From contig JAIXZU010000143.1 of assembly GCA_027489415.1 (NCBI GenBank), forward strand, positions 1 to 13,060: 13,060 bases of DNA. The letters run 5' to 3'. This document shows, piece by piece, positions 12,162-13,060 of this stretch (positions are counted from its first letter, which is position 1; every line of letters begins with the position of its first letter). The notes beneath the pieces were generated by a model. The model did not search any database, was not told where the DNA came from, and saw only the letters and a list, made by a program, of their open reading frames with translations. The translations under genes and the position numbers were made by a program. The stretch comes from Alphaproteobacteria bacterium. Lineage in GTDB: Bacteria; Pseudomonadota; Alphaproteobacteria; UBA2136; UBA6156.

Positions 12162-13060
12162 ATGACTCCACCCCTTCTTGTTCAAGCTCTTCAGCATCAA
12201 CCCATCTCACGCCCACCCGTCTGGTTGATGCGCCAAGCCGGCCGCTATCTGCCCGAATATCGCGCCATCCGCGCCAATTTTAAGGACTTCATCGCATTCT
12301 GCCTGACACCGGACGCCGCCACCGAAGTCACCCTCCAGCCCGTTAACCGTTTCGGACTAGACGCCGCCATCATCTTTGCCGATATCCTGACCATCCCCAG
12401 TGCCCTCGGCCACAAGGTAACCTTCTCGGAAGGCCACGGCCCCAGCGTAGAACCCTTCACAAGCAAATACCAATTGAAGGATATGCAGGCCCGTATGTCG
12501 GAAGTCTCCGGGCATCTCGCGAACGTAAGCCGCACGGTCAGTAACACCCGTCAGGCCCTGTCAGCCGAGAAAGCCGTCATCGGCTTCAGTGGCGGCCCGT
12601 TCACTCTGGCCTGTTACATGATGGATAATAAACCCTCCACCGGAATTCCCAACACCCTCGCCCTTGCCCACAACGAGCCGGCAACCTTCGAACAGCTTCT
12701 GGCAACCCTGACCGAAGCCTGTGCCATCTATTTGTCGGACCAAATCAACGCAGGCGCGGACGCCGTCCAGATTTTCGAAAGCTGGGCCCTCGCCGCCCCA
12801 GCCGAACTTTGGCAAACTGCGGTCGAAAAACCGCTCCTGAATTTATCCCGCATGGTTAAAACCCGCCATCCCGGCACTCCCATCATTCTGTTCCCTCGCG
12901 GTGCCACACCATCACAACTGGAAGCCCTCAGCAGTCAACATACCGGGGTCTTTAATGGCTTGTCGCTGTCAACGGAGCATAACCTTGCCTGGGCCCACCA
13001 AACACTCCAACCCCACGTGACCATTCAAGGTAATCTGGATCCCGAGCTTACCACCGGCCC
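12162..13060 (+). CDS. hemE: Uroporphyrinogen decarboxylase, 3' end beyond the window
   Basis: 299 codons are present of a usual length near 345, with no stop before the edge. The signature WLMRQAGRYLPEYR (21-34) carries the substrate-binding Arg residues, and IIFADIL (70-76) holds the conserved catalytic Asp at 74. FSGGPFTLACYMM replaces the common GAP-(W/F)-T version, and FESWA and QGNLDP are further family blocks. The enzyme decarboxylates the four acetate side chains of uroporphyrinogen III to give coproporphyrinogen III. ATG 12162 has AGGG at 12151-12154, 7 nt upstream. It is separated from the hemD operon by the putative origin region, so it probably has its own promoter. Confidence 0.96.
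   Translation, partial: MTPPLLVQALQHQPISRPPVWLMRQAGRYLPEYRAIRANFKDFIAFCLTPDAATEVTLQPVNRFGLDAAIIFADILTIPSALGHKVTFSEGHGPSVEPFTSKYQLKDMQARMSEVSGHLANVSRTVSNTRQALSAEKAVIGFSGGPFTLACYMMDNKPSTGIPNTLALAHNEPATFEQLLATLTEACAIYLSDQINAGADAVQIFESWALAAPAELWQTAVEKPLLNLSRMVKTRHPGTPIILFPRGATPSQLEALSSQHTGVFNGLSLSTEHNLAWAHQTLQPHVTIQGNLDPELTTG

Overview
The window looks like a piece of an alphaproteobacterial chromosome. Three things point there. The block hemD / Mic60-like membrane protein (COG4223 type) / HemY-like protein is characteristic of that class. An Smr protein and hemE lie next to a DnaA-box-bearing intergenic region, a setting also known from alphaproteobacterial origins (Caulobacter, Rickettsia). The proteins themselves (Rho, PolA, MnmE, HemE) are ordinary housekeeping forms. 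Genes are tightly packed, and the plus strand is C-rich and G-poor almost everywhere, whichever way the genes run. I see no tRNA, rRNA, CRISPR array, IS element or prophage.

Layout. 1-70: the last codons of a plus-strand gene and a GC-rich terminator hairpin. 71-337: a very G-poor leader with a perfect-consensus sigma70-type promoter. 338-1181: a HIT-domain hydrolase and a GNAT acetyltransferase in a two-gene operon, ending tail to tail with a GT-A type glycosyltransferase (1178-1945, minus). 1946-2348: a divergent spacer and a small three-helix membrane protein. 2349-2505: two large hairpin structures between convergent genes. 2506-4011: rho (minus) with a long N-terminal extension. 4012-4478: a divergent spacer and a 60-residue two-helix membrane protein, then a shared bidirectional terminator. 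4544-8839: a minus-strand mnmE-polA operon. 8878-11771: a plus-strand operon hemD, Mic60-like gene, HemY-like gene, smr. 11772-12161: a 390-nt non-coding region with near-consensus DnaA boxes and an AT-rich tract. 12162-end: hemE, cut off by the window edge.

How the genes fit together. hemD and hemE encode consecutive steps of tetrapyrrole synthesis: HemD closes the uroporphyrinogen III ring and HemE decarboxylates it to coproporphyrinogen III. The two membrane proteins beside hemD belong to the usual alphaproteobacterial haem cluster. MnmE modifies the tRNA wobble uridine, PolA repairs DNA and processes Okazaki fragments, and Rho terminates transcription.

Most worth a second look: (i) the hemE upstream region as a candidate replication origin, which has supporting motifs but no GC-skew switch; (ii) a shared 22-nt motif in two divergent spacers, each between a minus-strand gene and a tiny plus-strand membrane-protein gene; (iii) two in-frame 7-8-nt tandem repeats inside polA; (iv) a roughly 106-nt imperfect palindrome downstream of rho; (v) a Mic60-like protein that appears to lack the central coiled coil. 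Nothing here is clearly a new defence or metabolic system.
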